Shown: piece after piece, positions 9,861-21,111 of the stretch
How positions within the stretch are numbered: position 1 is the stretch's first letter
Layout: every line of letters starts with the position of its first letter
From: Papiliotrema nemorosa
Lineage: Eukaryota; Basidiomycota; Tremellomycetes; Tremellales; Rhynchogastremaceae
DNA length: 64,000 bases
Reading direction: 5' to 3'
Assembly: GCA_032158125.1 (NCBI GenBank)
Contig: JASKOT010000014.1
Span: 310,001 to 374,000 of the forward strand
Translations under genes and position numbers: made by a program
Notes under the pieces: model-generated
The model's database searches: none
What the model saw: only the letters and a program-made list of their open reading frames with translations
What the model was told of the DNA's origin: nothing

Positions 9861-11931
9861 ATGATGTTCTCATCAACGTTCGTCCTCTCGTCCCTCTTAG
9901 CCATCGCTGGTGTAGTCCAAGCTGGAGATCATTTCGTCTTGACCCGAATCTCTTCCCTGGCGCTCGCACGAATCGACCCGATCGTCAATCCTGGCGGTAT
10001 CAGTGGTCATGTCCACAACATTATGGGTGGATCATGTTTCAACCGTGCGTGATTGCGTCTGCGGCGATGTTTATAGGCTGAAAACAACAGAAAACCTCAA
10101 TACGCCAGAACAACAGCAGGATTGCGACTGCTCCTCTGTGATCATCGGTGATGACAAGTCAAACTATTGGGCACCGTACGCCGAACCCCCTACTTGCTCT
10201 GAGATTGCGCTGACTCGATAGTCACCTATACTACCAGTCCCCTGAAGGCAAGATCCAGCCTATTCTCAGTGGTGCACGAACCTACTACTTCCTCAAAGGA
10301 GACGTCCAACCCTTCCCTCCCGGATTCCGAATGATCACTGGCACAGCTATGACCCGAAACGCGAGTGATATCAAGGCTTTTGGAATCAAGATTTCCTGCA
10401 ATCATGAGATCCAGACCCAGTGGCTGCCTAACGGTACGAGTCATCCGGATGGTTGTACCGGTATCGCCATGGGGATCTTCTTCCCCAGTTGTGGGTTGGC
10501 TTCAGGTGACCTCGACTCGGAAGATCATTTGTGAGTCGTCATCACGGGCATATACCCTACGTGATACATGGAGGCTGACGGTAGCTCTCATATGGCCTGG
10601 CCCATCAAGGTCCCTGGCGGTGGCATGCCCGCTTTCAACGATGCCAATACTTGGCAGTGCCCCGATTCGTAAGTCCCCCGGTTTTGGTCGGCCAGTATCA
10701 AAGTTCACCGCCAGACACCCAATCAAGTACCCGACCATGTTCATGGAGGCCAACTACTACCTCTCAGAGGATCAAAAGTGGCATTCGGGAAATCCGCTGA
10801 TCCTGTCCAACGGTGACGAGTCGGGTCTGACCTACCACGCCGATTTCCACAATGGGGTAAGCCTGGCTCCTTCCTCCATGACTCAAACCTGATAGTCAAG
10901 TGGAATCAGCAGGTGTTGAAAGACACTATCGAGCAATGTGGGAATGGTAAAGCTCCGGGAGATCAATTGCAAGATTGCGCACCACTCGCCAAGTCGATGA
11001 GTGAACCAGACACCTGGGCTTGCAGATTCCAGGGTCAAATTCCCAATGAGTATGTTCATCTCTTCCCGAGAACCCGCAACGTTACTGACAGGCAGGGATG
11101 TTGGGCTGTATCGACCTCTCGACGCACTACCCGGGTGCAATTTGAAGTGGCCGGTGGATGGGCCCGACACCAAGCCAGCGTGCAAGGAGGAGAACCCTCC
11201 AGACTTTATCTACCCCAACGCTCAATTTGTCAATCTCCAGGTAAGACTCTCTCTACATGTACGCGCTACCCACTCACCCGCAGTACCGAGAACGAGTGCC
11301 GATGGTGTTCACACTTGCTTCCAACTTATCTGACCAGTCCGAGATGAACAATTTCGTCCCAGCGCTAGGAGCCGAAAGCGCTTCGTCGATCAAGACCTGG
11401 GGTCTTGATGGATCGAACAGGGCTTCGCTGAAGCTTTCAACCGTGGCGGAGATTGAAGCTTCACAAGCTGGCACAAGCAACTCGACCGACACCAATCCTG
11501 CTTCGGTCTCTTCTTCGTCTAGCAAAGAGTCTGCTACCACTTCATCGGCGACTTCCACCTCGGCAGATGTCTCCGAATCGACTACTTCCAAATCGACGAC
11601 TGCTTCTCAGTCCGCAATCTCGAAAGGAGCAGGTGTAGCTTTGGCTGGTCCACCTTCCTCCAGCTCCGCTGCTGCTAGCAACACGTCGACCGTATCTGGT
11701 GCCAACCTCATTGCGCACCCCGAAGCGACTGGTTCCTCATCTGCCAGCGGACCCAGCCCGACTTCTAGCTCTGGGAAAGTCTGCAAGTAAGTCCCCCTTG
11801 TCTAAAAAGGCACCTCGAGCTCATGTGGCAGGCGAAAGAATAGAGGTCTCGTCAAGCGAGCTCAAGATGTTTCGAGCGAACTTAGGGCTCATCTCGGTCG
11901 ACGATCCCGTCGAGCTCTTCTTCATCATTAG
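9861..11931 (+). CDS. Secreted DUF1996-domain protein with Ser/Thr-rich tail
   Basis: The product starts at ATG 9861 (a second ATG follows directly) with a cleavable signal peptide: a hydrophobic run FVLSSLLAIAGVVQA. DUF1996 follows: DHFVLTRISSLALARIDPIV, GGISGHVHNIMGGSCFN, KSNYWAPHLYYQSPEGK, GARTYYFLKGDVQPFPPGFR, FFPSCGLASGDLDSEDHLSH, MAWPIKVPGGGMPAFND and GLTYHADFHNGW. His and Asp residues are conserved as in the family, whose biochemical role is unknown. After about residue 370 comes a Ser/Thr/Ala-rich linker (about 11330-11790), probably O-mannosylated, then a short basic C-terminal exon (CKRKNRGLVKRAQDV) ending at TAG 11929-11931. The basic tail has no GPI-type hydrophobic end. At least eight short introns interrupt the gene. 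Likely a cell-wall or extracellular protein; no substrate is claimed. Confidence 0.85.
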
Positions 11932-12423
11932 GCGGACGACACACTCGACTCAAAGATTCCTACAATGGTCTTGATGGTTGATGAGGCGGTGTAAGTTTCT
12001 TTTACATTGTTTCCTTTTGTGGGTATACATGATTCCGGATACGAATGGGGCATGAAAGGCGAAACTCTGGTAGTTTACCCTTCCCCCAATTATGATTTAC
12101 TGCAGATGCATGAGTAGCGACGTCGGCGTTGGGGCCTTGAGATCCGGTTCACGTTTGCAGTCGTCGCTCGTCGCTTGTCTGACTGTCATATTGTAGTATT
12201 TCATTTCATGACAACGCAGTGGCCTATGGTGTCGTACACATCTTGTATATGCGCTCTGATAGTCTTTCTCATTTGCTGACCCGCTCGACAAGTCAGTCGA
12301 GCTGCATATCCTGCTATGCCCCTCTAGCCCACAGAAAAAGTGAGACCTTGTTCGAGACCTTCACTTCATCACACCCGCGCCCGCCTCCACTCATGCCATA
12401 CCTCCTCATGTTCCGGCGAGTCG
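11932..12423. other. Intergenic, convergent 3' ends (DUF1996 gene / EAF3)
   Basis: About 490 bp between convergent genes; I see no supported coding sequence or RNA gene. Presumed 3' UTRs. Confidence 0.55.
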
Positions 12424-13773
12424 CTATGTCCTGGACAGACTCTGATACTGCGTCGTGGTCGTCTCGTACTCCTTGACAAACAACCTCTTTTGCTCCTTGA
12501 TCATCCACTTCATGATATCGTTGATGTACTCTCTCAGTATGTTCAACGATTCCGTGTCGATATTCGTGTACGCGATAAACGGCCCAAAGTTGACTTGAGG
12601 TCAGTACCAAACAGTGCAAAGAGCATGACGAAACTCACCAAAGAGACGCAAGAGGTGTTCAGCACCGTATATCTCGGACATTGGTTTATCGCTGTTTGCC
12701 CTCTTCGTCTCGACATATTGAGCCCTCTCGAATCGGTACAACAGGTTGTTGCCAAGGGCTTTGTCAAAGTAGAGCGTAATCCCCGCGATGATTTCGGACA
12801 ATAATGCCGTTGCTCGCCTAAGCGTCAGCTGTGCGGCGGAAGCGGGCTGGGTGGACTGACGGAGATCGATCTTGGGTCTTCTTTGTAGCTATGACATATG
12901 TCCTGTACTCCTCCAACAGCTCTCGGACATTCGGCTTTCGCGGCAGAGTCACCAGCTATCTGTCAGCTCCAATCGCAAGTAGAAAGAAAATAGCTTACCT
13001 GGCTGTTCTTCGTCACATTCTCCCAGTCATCCACCAATTGCAACTTGAGTATGTCGGGAATGACAATCTTCACCTCGGGGCGCTTTAGGTAATCCGTTTC
13101 CTACACATCAGCCATTTCTCTGCTAGGTCAGACTCCACGCACATTGTCAATCGTCGAGTACTCTCTTGCCCTCTTCTTACTGCTCTCTGCTTTTTTGCCC
13201 TTATCCTTTGGCTTGACCGCTCCGGTCGGACTGCTAGCGCCGGCCGGCCTATTCTTCTTGGTCTGCTGTTCTAGCAACTGACGTCGCTTGGCGAATCCAG
13301 CCTCGTTGAGCTTGAGTAATCGAGCTTCAGGCACCCATTCGTCCCACCTGTTCGTCAGCTCTGACGGTTGTGGTAAGCGGATGCACAGACTTACGTCTGT
13401 TTCCAGCCTTTGTAGTGGATGAAATAGTGGGGTCCGGTTGTACCCAACAAAGTGTTGCTCTCGGTCCAGTTCTCCGCCAAAAGGATCTATATATCAGCGA
13501 TACGCTCTGTTGATGCTCACAGAGGCATAGAAAGCTGGAGTGAGGAAGGGCTTGGGAAGATAGGTCATGGAATCCGGTGGCAAGTGCTCATTGCCCGCGT
13601 AGACCCTTGATCGCCCCCATCACACCCCTCCATCGCGCCCCTCTTCGCCCATAAAAGTCGTATAACGAGGTGAAGAGTATGAAGGAGGGACTCACTCGAG
13701 CTTCGTACAGTAACGGTCCGTGGTACGCCAGGACATACTCGTCCGCCATAAATTGATTCATATTAGCCGCCAT
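12424..13773 (-). CDS. EAF3: Chromatin-modification protein Eaf3/MRG15 (chromodomain + MRG)
   Basis: Eaf3 is shared by the NuA4 acetyltransferase and the Rpd3S deacetylase and recognises methylated H3K36. The start at 13773 gives [19 protein letters not shown], leading into the chromo barrel ([53 protein letters not shown]). A basic linker follows ([18 protein letters not shown]), then the MRG domain: [88 protein letters not shown] and [13 protein letters not shown] near the stop at 12424-12426. Several short introns interrupt it. It is divergent from TFB3. A 31-codon upstream frame ends on the first base of the start codon (see the uORF entry). Confidence 0.92.
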
Positions 13774-13868
13774 TACTTCTTCTCTTCTTCCTGCCGTTTA
13801 CGCGTATCTCTGCAAGTTGAGAGTATATGCAGGACGAGCTTATGGTCTATCTCGTCAGCATGTGCCAT
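13773..13868 (-). promoter_or_regulatory. Possible uORF of EAF3 overlapping its start codon
   Basis: Directly upstream of EAF3 on the minus strand, ATG 13868 opens a 31-codon frame whose TAA (13775-13773) shares one base with the EAF3 ATG (sequence TAATG). This stop/start overlap would suit termination-reinitiation control. The stretch may be removed if the leader is spliced, since AG sites with branch-like sequence lie in it, so function is unproven. Confidence 0.35.
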
Positions 13869-14482
13869 GTTTGAGGGTGAAGGAAGTGGGAGGAAGATCT
13901 GTGCAACCCGATATACGCGTCATCGGCGACACGGAAGAAAAGGTCATTCATCATGGAATCGCGTCGACTCACCGGATGTTACCCTCTTGATTGGTATCGA
14001 GAAACCCTCGGATGACCTTTGGTATCGTCTGTGCGAGTTATGTACCGTCTTGCTGACTTGTGAAGCGAGAAAGAACCGGTCGTCAAGCCGTGAGACCAGA
14101 GTCAAGACGCGACGCTGGGGGGTAGACCAAATTTCGCGCAGAGATTCGACCTGCAAGTTAGTCACCGCCCAAAAGTCTCCACATCAGTAGCAGTCAACGC
14201 ACGAGCAAGAGATGCAGCCCTAGTGTCAGTATGCTTGAGGTTGCGACCGTGTCTTGGATGGATGTCAGAATCGAGGGATGGTTGTTCAGGATTTGTTTGC
14301 GCGGGCTCTCACTACTTCGCGCCCTCTGGTATATGGGTGGCAAACATAAAGGGGCGGGGGGGGGGGGGGGGGTCCCCTACTGCTGCAGCTCCATGCTGAC
14401 TGTGCTATCCACACTGTAACAAGCACCCAGTTTAACCGCTACATGTCAATGATATAGCATCGGTAGCTAGCGACACTCCAAA
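13774..14482. other. Divergent promoter region EAF3 / TFB3
   Basis: About 710 bp between the two starts. It holds the possible EAF3 uORF and, at 14356-14372, an uninterrupted run of 17 G. On the minus strand there are short open segments with splice-like borders (for example around 13990-14135), but no ATG in frame and no recognised family, so no gene is called. They may be leader exons of EAF3. Confidence 0.45.
14356..14372 (+). repeat. Homopolymer run of 17 G
   Basis: Seventeen consecutive G follow GGGGC in the EAF3/TFB3 intergenic region. It is the longest homopolymer noticed in the window. It is a likely place for length variation or assembly error, and could form G-quadruplex structure. 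Confidence 0.95.
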
Positions 14483-15874
14483 ATGTCGCGTCTAAATCCC
14501 GTCAAGGGTACGGCTATGCGGCCTGCACGTGCAAACCCCGCTCTGGCCAAAAGTCGACCTGGTGGGCCTTCGGTATCGGTATCCCGGAGTGTGGGCGGTA
14601 ATGCAGCTGCGAAAGAGGGTTATCTCTACCTTGCAGGAATAAGGGATTCTTCAAACAAGCTGACCGAATACAGCGTGAGTATTCTTGACATGACTTTTCC
14701 AACCTGAGTCACCCAAGTGTCACCTGCTCTGTGGCATATGTGCTCAACGACCGAAGTCGCAAAGGCTAACATCAGACGGATCAAGACCAATGTCCAGCGT
14801 GTCATACCGATCGACAATTCAACAAGAATCTCCGACTACTCGTCTCGCCCTGTTATCATAAGCTCTGCGAATCATGTATCGACAGGTTGTTCTCGACGGG
14901 TCCGGAACCTTGTCCGCAATGTGGGAAAACGTTGAGAAAGATCAACTTTACCCATCAGACTTTTGAGGATTTGAAGGTGGAGAAGGAGATTTCGATCAGG
15001 AGACGTATGGCTCAACAGTGAGTTGCACCTCTGCGTACGGTACCAGGGGGTTGAAGCTGAGTGTCAGGTATAATAAGCGGAGGGAGGACTTTGGGAGTGA
15101 CAGAGAGTATGATGCTTATCTCGAGAAAGTCGAAGATCTTAGTGAATTCACATTTATCCACTCTGCTTATACGTCGTTCTAACCTTAATTCAGCCTACAA
15201 CCTCCTCAATGACATCGACGTAGAAGCTACCGAAGCGGAAATCACCTCTTTCGCCAAAGAAAATGCCAAATTGCTCAAGACGAACCAACGTAAAGCCGAG
15301 TCGGACAATCGGGATCAATCAAAGCGTGAACAATTGGAGAAACAAGCAAGAGAGGAAAAACGACAATTGTTGGTCCAACATGAAAAGAGGGAAGAAGAGG
15401 AAGCCGCAAAGTTGAAAGCGGAAGTTGTGGAAGCTCTCGTATGTCCTTGTGATACTCTTGTATACTTGACACGGCTCATTATAGGCCTTGGGAGCGAAAG
15501 ATCGAGCTATGGAACTTCGACGTATAGCTGCCGAAGCTAAAGCTCTCCGAGCGAAAGAACTCGATGGAGCCATCACACCGGCCCTCGCTCAATTGCTCGC
15601 GATGGACGCTCCTCCCGTCGTCATCTCCAAGTCAAACCATGCGCCAACTTCTCCGTCATACGACGGACCGTTTGTTCCGTTTGCAGTGTCTGATCCGGAA
15701 CAAGAAGTCTGGTTAAAGTGGTATGACCCACTGGACGATTACATGGACGATCGACCTGGAACCATCAGGGCAAAGAGGGATCATGAAGGCAAGTTCAGAG
15801 GAGGGGGATATGACTTGAACGAGTGGTGGGAGACGGAGATTCGCGCTGCCGTCGAGAGTCTTGGGGTTTGTTAA
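14483..15874 (+). CDS. TFB3: TFIIH/CAK assembly subunit Tfb3 (MAT1)
   Basis: Tfb3/MAT1 tethers the CDK-activating kinase to core TFIIH and acts in transcription initiation and repair. After an N-terminal extension of about 60 residues (MSRLNPVKGTAMRPARANP), the RING finger reads QCPACHTDRQFNKNLRLLVS, PCYHKLCESCIDRLFSTGP and EPCPQCGKTL, with all cross-brace Cys/His in place. The MAT1 block KINFTHQTFEDLKVEKEISI follows, then RRRMAQQYNKRREDFGSD and YNLLNDIDVEATEAEI. A long charged coiled coil comes next (about 15250-15580), and the tail has EVWLKWYDPLDDYMDD. Stop TAA at 15872-15874. The N-terminal extension before the RING is longer than in yeast or human. Introns interrupt the RING and coiled-coil regions. 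Convergent with the chitin deacetylase gene. Confidence 0.92.
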
Positions 15875-16194
15875 ATGCCCAACTACGTTGTACCCTTCTT
15901 AACTATAACGAAACTGCACCTGTAGCGCAAATTACACCCGTCCGCACACGGATCGAGTCGACCTGAATAAAAGTCGTGTAATTGTCCATTGATATGCTAA
16001 GACCGAATCCTGAATGGACGGCTACTACTACTATTTGATGGAGTTGAAGTATGAGAGTTAAATCGAAGCGAGCTCAACTGAATTACGGAGAGAATCAAGG
16101 TTTTGAGACTCTTCCCCTTGTCTGTCCCCCTTCTGCCGATCGTTCTCACCTTCCTCACCTCACCTTCCTCCTCTTCCACATCTCCAGCTCCAGC
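15875..16194. other. Intergenic, convergent 3' ends (TFB3 / chitin deacetylase)
   Basis: About 320 bp; no gene seen. Presumed 3' UTRs. Confidence 0.55.
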
Positions 16195-17827
16195 TTAGGC
16201 GACAAAGACCATACCAGCGGCAACGGCACCAAGGGAGACCAGAACGGGCACGACACCGCCAAAGTTGAGCGCAGCAGCACGTCCGGCACTGCCCGAGCTA
16301 GCTGCTCCACTGGCAGCACTACCCGAAGCTGAGCCGGATGAACCGCTTCCTCCGCTACCACCGCTCGAGGCACTTGTGGGGGTAACGGCCACAGAGCCAG
16401 TTTGCGAGCCGACGGCAGGTTGGAAGAAGGTCGAAGCTGCCGAGGTGATGAACGTTTGAGTGGTGTTGGACGAGGTCTCAATGTAAGCCTCAGAGTTGGG
16501 TCGACCGAGACAGTCAATGATCGACTTCATGGCGTATTTGCCCGAAGACAAAGCCATGGGCATGATGTAACCGACAGCGAGATCGACGGTCGATTGGTAG
16601 AGATCGTGTTGGAGGACAATGAAACCAGTGTCGAGTTTGGGTACAAACTCGTTGATGATAGTTTCAAACCTCTCGAGAGCAGAAGCACCGGTAGCTCGGC
16701 CACCTGGGATGTTCCAGTCGGTGGTGTCAAAGTTGGTGATGTTGTTTGGGCTGACTTCGTACGAAGTCCAGATGATAGGAGTCAACCCCATTTGCGCAGC
16801 AATGGCTCGAACTCGGTCGTCGATATCTCCGTAAGGGGGTCGGAAGGTGTTGGGGGTAACACCGATAGTGTCCTTGATGACCTGCTTGGTCCATCCCAGC
16901 TCAGCGACGATTTGCTCGTTGGTCAACGTGGTGAGCGAAGGGTGAGACCAGGTGTGGACGGAGATTTGGTGACCGGCAATGAATTCGGACTGAAGCATCT
17001 CGGGTCGCGACAGGACTCGAGAGCCCACAACGAAGAAGGTGGTTTTAAGGTTATTGGCATTCAGGTAGTCGAGCAGGACAGGGGTGTATGGCGATGGTCC
17101 ATCATCGTGAGACAAACCCCAAGTGAGCTTGTCCGGGCACTCGGTGATATCAGTCTCTCGAGCTAGAGGTTCAGCGAAAACCGCACAACGGCTTCAAATG
17201 GGCTTACTGCATCCACCACAAGTCCACCAGCATCGGCCGTCAGAGATAGCTCCAGGTGTACCGGCACACGATCCATCGGTGACGCCGTAGTTGGGAACTT
17301 TGGAGAAATCAATCTGCAGGTCAGTTGCAGCTCACATTCTGTCCTGCGCGTGGACGCACCTCGGACAACCACTGTTGCACCTGGGACGAGTTTGTGTCGG
17401 GAAGGGTGTCCAATGCCGGGTAGTTGGCAATGGTGAGGGTAGCTGCAGGGAGAGCCGGAGCACCAGAGACGGCAGTGGGTTGTGTTCCAGCAGACTCGGT
17501 AGTAGAGAGGGGGATAGTGGCCGCGGTGGCTGCTCCTGAAGTGATCTCTGACAAGGGACTGAAGAGTGAGCACAGATACCAAGGAATGCCTTTGAAGCGA
17601 GGCTGAGCAAGGGAGACTCACGCGATCGTGAAGCCCGATACGGTAGCCAGAGGAGTCTGAGGGAGGTCCGGGTCGATGGATCCGGGGTTCACGCCGCTGG
17701 ACGCAGGGATCGCCTGGGTGACAGACTCTGTTGCTTGTGTCGGGGCGGGAGAGGTGGTCTGGCCGGCTGAAGAATCTTGAGCGAATGCTCCGACGAGCAG
17801 AGAAAGGAGGACAGTGGTTTTCAACAT
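16195..17827 (-). CDS. GPI-anchored chitin deacetylase (carbohydrate esterase 4)
   Basis: Chitin deacetylases convert cell-wall chitin to chitosan, which is abundant in Cryptococcus-type walls. ATG 17827 opens a signal peptide (LLSLLVGAFA), then a Ser/Thr/Pro-rich stretch and a Cys-rich segment (GSCAGTPGAISDGRCWWTCG). The CE4 NodB domain follows: motif 1 SHDDGPSPYTP (TFDDGP type, with the catalytic Asp and metal Asp), motif 2 HTWSHPSLTTL (metal His pair), motif 3 RPPYGDIDDRVR, and later motifs IIWTSYEVSP and IVLQHDLYQ. The end is a Gly/Ser-rich spacer and a hydrophobic GPI signal (VVPVLVSLGAVAAGMVFVA). Three or four short introns lie in the N-terminal half. Layout matches the Cryptococcus CDA1-3 family, but which paralogue it corresponds to is not decided. 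Divergent from RPL33. Confidence 0.92.
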
Positions 17828-18872
17828 GATGCGAGGGTAAAGTGAGGATGAAAGAGTGTAAGTGTCGATTCGAGCTGGATACCAGTTGTTTAGAAAGTGA
17901 TCCGACGCGTCAGAGGTGGCGGGGAGACGGGGAGAGCTGGGTCGTCAGGTTATTAGATGGGTCGTTTGAATCGTCGATATCGATCGTTGCGAGGGATACA
18001 GACAGGTGTGTTTAGACAAAGCAGAGGGGATGAAAGTGATAGAGAAAGAGAGAAAGTAGAGATGCAAAGGCGGTGTCGAATTACGCTTGGGGTCCACCTT
18101 GGCTCTTTTTAGTTGCTGATGATTGCCGCCACCCACCCCGTCGACTTTTCGCGTGAAACGCTTCAGGGTGGACCGTGCCAAGACTGTTCTTTGTTTGGAA
18201 AAACAACCTCGCAGCATGCAGATGAACAGCGTGACGTCTTCCTACCGAGGTATGCACTGTGCAGCCTCATGCACGACAGTGTGACACTTTCACACCAGTC
18301 TGGCGAAGTACTTTGCCTAACGGTCCTTTCGAAAGTTGGTGTGTTGATCGACGATGTAGGGTGCCGGAAGCTCGGGCCACTCGGCACGCGTCGTACGTTT
18401 CACTTTGATCCGTGACAAGATCGCGCGCAACCTATAGACGTTGTTGTACTCGGTCTTGCGGTACTGCATTCAATGTAGTGGATGCATGAACGTATATACC
18501 TATCTTCATGCCAGCATGTAGTGTGTCCGGGGTAAGCAGAGATCGTCGCTCTCCTTGACGGCCCAAAGGAGCTTCCACGGATCGCTAACCCGACCCTGAA
18601 ACGCGCCAGAAGTAGACGGGTGGCAAAAGTGTGCCGTGAGTGTCGGTCCTTATCGCCGACAGAACCGCCACATTGCAAAATGACCTGTCTTGCAATCTAT
18701 AACGCCGATATTTGCCGCTCGCCCCATTCCAGTCCCAGGGTGTGCGCTGTTCGCCGACGGGAGAGTAGCCCCCTCCTGCCTGGCAGCATCGAGCGACTTT
18801 GAGGTTTTGTCGACAGTGGGATCCCTTCAACCTTCAAGCTACTTTTACTTGCGTTTAGGGGTATATTCGAAG
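17828..18872. other. Divergent promoter region, chitin deacetylase / RPL33
   Basis: About 1.05 kb between the two starts. CT-rich leader for the deacetylase lies at about 17830-18100 (minus sense). No further gene, tRNA or repeat was found; frames of up to 90 codons here show no motifs. Confidence 0.5.
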
Positions 18873-19707
18873 ATGGCTGCTGTACGTTCGAGCTTGCATA
18901 CAGATACGGATCATATCGCTGACCTAGTTTCTCTACTCTCGACCAAATTACACCACTCCATCGATCATTGCACCAACCTATATTACCCCCCATGTCAACA
19001 CTACAGACCCGACTTTACTCAAAAGGACGAATCATCGGCCACAAGAGGGGAAAGAGGAACTCTAGGCCCAACCAGTCGTTGATCACCATCGAGGGTGTCG
19101 ACACCAAGGAGGCTGCCCGAGCATACCTCGGAAAGGTGGGTCATTATTTCGATTTCACCAAGTGTTGGAGAGGGCAGAAGAGTGAGAGTCAAGAGCCATA
19201 CCGTGGAGCAGTCAAGATGGGAAGATGGTGGAAGATGAGCCCTACCCCAATGTGGATCCTGGAGGATGGATAATCGCCTCCATCGACAGAAGATTAAAGG
19301 ATTTGAACCGTCTTGAAGAGGGATCTGTCGCGGAAGGGGAATGGGTGACTGGCTCAAGGAATGGCTGCAGACTTTCGCTCTCTCCCTCTCTACATACATT
19401 GCTATCGCCTGCCAGACTTCTATACTGATTATCAGCGAATTGCCTACGTCTACAAGGCAAAGCGAGAGATCAACGGTTCCCGAGTCCGAGTCATCTGGGG
19501 GTGAGCCACCCTCGAACACCGTCTCTGAGCGTCGCTAACGTACTAGTCGAGTCACCCGATCACACGGTAACTCTGGAGCTGTCAAGTCAAAGTTCCGAGT
19601 CAACCTCCCCGCTAAAACCTTTGGAGCATCCGTCCGAGTGGTGAGTCTCTTCGGCGAGATTACTGATCGGTGCTTACGGATAGATGCTCTACCCATCGAC
19701 TATTTAG
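18873..19707 (+). CDS. RPL33: 60S ribosomal protein eL33 (L35Ae family)
   Basis: A protein of the large ribosomal subunit, rebuilt from five exons: 18873-18881 (9 nt, Met-Ala-Ala), 19007-19135, 19436-19500, 19547-19640 and 19684-19707 (24 nt including the stop). The 106-residue product matches the usual eL33 length. It carries the family blocks [80 protein letters not shown] and [21 protein letters not shown] coding first exon of only three residues is common in fungal ribosomal protein genes. Introns 1 (125 nt) and 2 (300 nt) are much longer than the 45-60 nt typical here. I looked for C/D or H/ACA snoRNA boxes in intron 2 and saw none I can support. Confidence 0.96.
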
Positions 19708-20322
19708 ATAGTCTTCGCTTTTGTACGAACACAGGGCATGCAGTTGATCACGACTTATCGATGGGGCACGAGTGTGAGGGAGAAAATATCGCCTCAGCTG
19801 CAGTACTTGCTGCGGGCTCGCGCTGAACACCCTCGCAAATGGAACTGCATCTGGAGAGACGTTCCTGCTGCAGATGAGAAAATCATTCAGAAACCACTGA
19901 CACGACTCGCATCTCTTCCCTTGTCAGGCTCGGATTTGGAAGAGCTTTTGAAGTTTCATCGAGTTGGAATCGCTCAATCTCATCGGGAGTCAGGATTCTG
20001 GCATCTGCAAGTTTCAGTAGACCTGGAGATAGCACTCTCCACAGCGATCGTGGATCTCTGGTCAGGTCAATTCAGCTGTGTTGTACCCCTCGTGATCGGT
20101 ACACTACAGTCGTGACCGGGGTCGATCTCCTGCAATTACAGTCTCCAGTGGCGAGGTCAATGATAGTCAACATCCAGGATATATCGATTCTGCATTTTTA
20201 AATGTATAAAGGCAAGTCTCTTCGCTCCTCTCCACGGTTGATACACCTGTCCAATGTCGCAAGTCAGATCCGCCACTATCCCAGTACCCCGGTCTTTCTG
20301 TCCAGCTTGTACTAGAGATAGC
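19708..20322. other. Intergenic, convergent RPL33 / FAM32A
   Basis: About 615 bp. Two overlapping open stretches are present, neither with a recognised family: a 125-codon plus-strand frame (19738-20115) and a 45-codon minus-strand segment ending at 19883-19885. I do not call either; the region is most simply 3' UTRs. Confidence 0.4.
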
Positions 20323-20912
20323 TTATCCAGGACCGATCTATATATCAGTACTTTTCTCACACTATCGCTGCAGAGGCAAATATGTCTGACCTTGGGCATA
20401 TCGTGATGTTCGCTGATTCATCAGTGGGATCATTCAAGAGGATGAAAGACATACGTCAGACGATCAAGCTTCGAGTTGAACTCTGTAACTCTCTCTTTAT
20501 GCGATTGTCCCGCATTCTTCCTAGCTCTTTCTTCTCTCTGAATGTCAGATGAGAACTCGGATCGTGCCTGCCCGTTGAATCGGTGCAGTCCAACAGGACA
20601 GCCGAAGTTCGACCATTTGACACGTACCCTCTTTCTCTGAACTTCCTGATACTTGCGTTCACTCTCGGTCAATCTCGGTCCAGAGGCCGCATTCTCAGCT
20701 TTGGAGCCTGAAGTAGACGCCTGTATATCCCTCTCTCTCTCCTTTTGCGCAATCTCAGCCTCTGCTCGAGTCCTATCTGAGGAGGATGACGATTTCTTCT
20801 TCTTCTTCCTGAACCGTCAACCTCTTCACATGCCAATCGAAGCATGTACCCACTTTTCACCTTCGCCCTTGAATTTGAACGCCCCACCAGGCTTGTGAGC
20901 GTAGTCGCTCAT
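20323..20912 (-). CDS. FAM32A-like spliceosomal protein
   Basis: In human cells FAM32A sits in the late (C*/P) spliceosome near the 5' exon and stimulates exon ligation. ATG 20912 encodes [20 protein letters not shown], the family N terminus. A poly-Lys/Ser segment follows, then [16 protein letters not shown] and a helix [20 protein letters not shown] ending NSKLDRLT. The last two coding pieces are short: a 22-nt exon giving EHHDMPK and a final 15 nt giving Ile-Gly-Pro-Gly-stop. Together they restore the diagnostic C terminus SEHHDIPKVGPG with small changes. Introns of about 45-100 nt separate the exons. The stop is at 20323-20325. Divergent from MAK16 over 199 bp. Confidence 0.9.
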
Positions 20913-21111
20913 TGCTGAATGGGAACACCAAGGCGTAGTAAGAGAAACACGCGAGGTGGTGGGTGGTGGAATGGTGAAGGGGAAGCGGGGGTGGAGGTGG
21001 CGGCGACAAAATTCAGCAGCTCAAGTTAAATTTCAGAAAATCACCCATACATCCATCACCCCTCTACAACTTGCTTCAACCTCATCATCGCTCAATCAGC
21101 TCTCGGACAAT
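20913..21111. promoter_or_regulatory. Short shared promoter, FAM32A / MAK16
   Basis: Only 199 bp separate the two divergent start codons. It must carry the promoters of a splicing and a ribosome-assembly gene. No named motif is claimed. Confidence 0.5.

Noticed and set aside
19290..19330. tRNA-like T-arm (GGATTTGAACC in reverse sense) in RPL33 intron 2
   Set aside because: The stem bases do not pair and no acceptor or D arm can be built.
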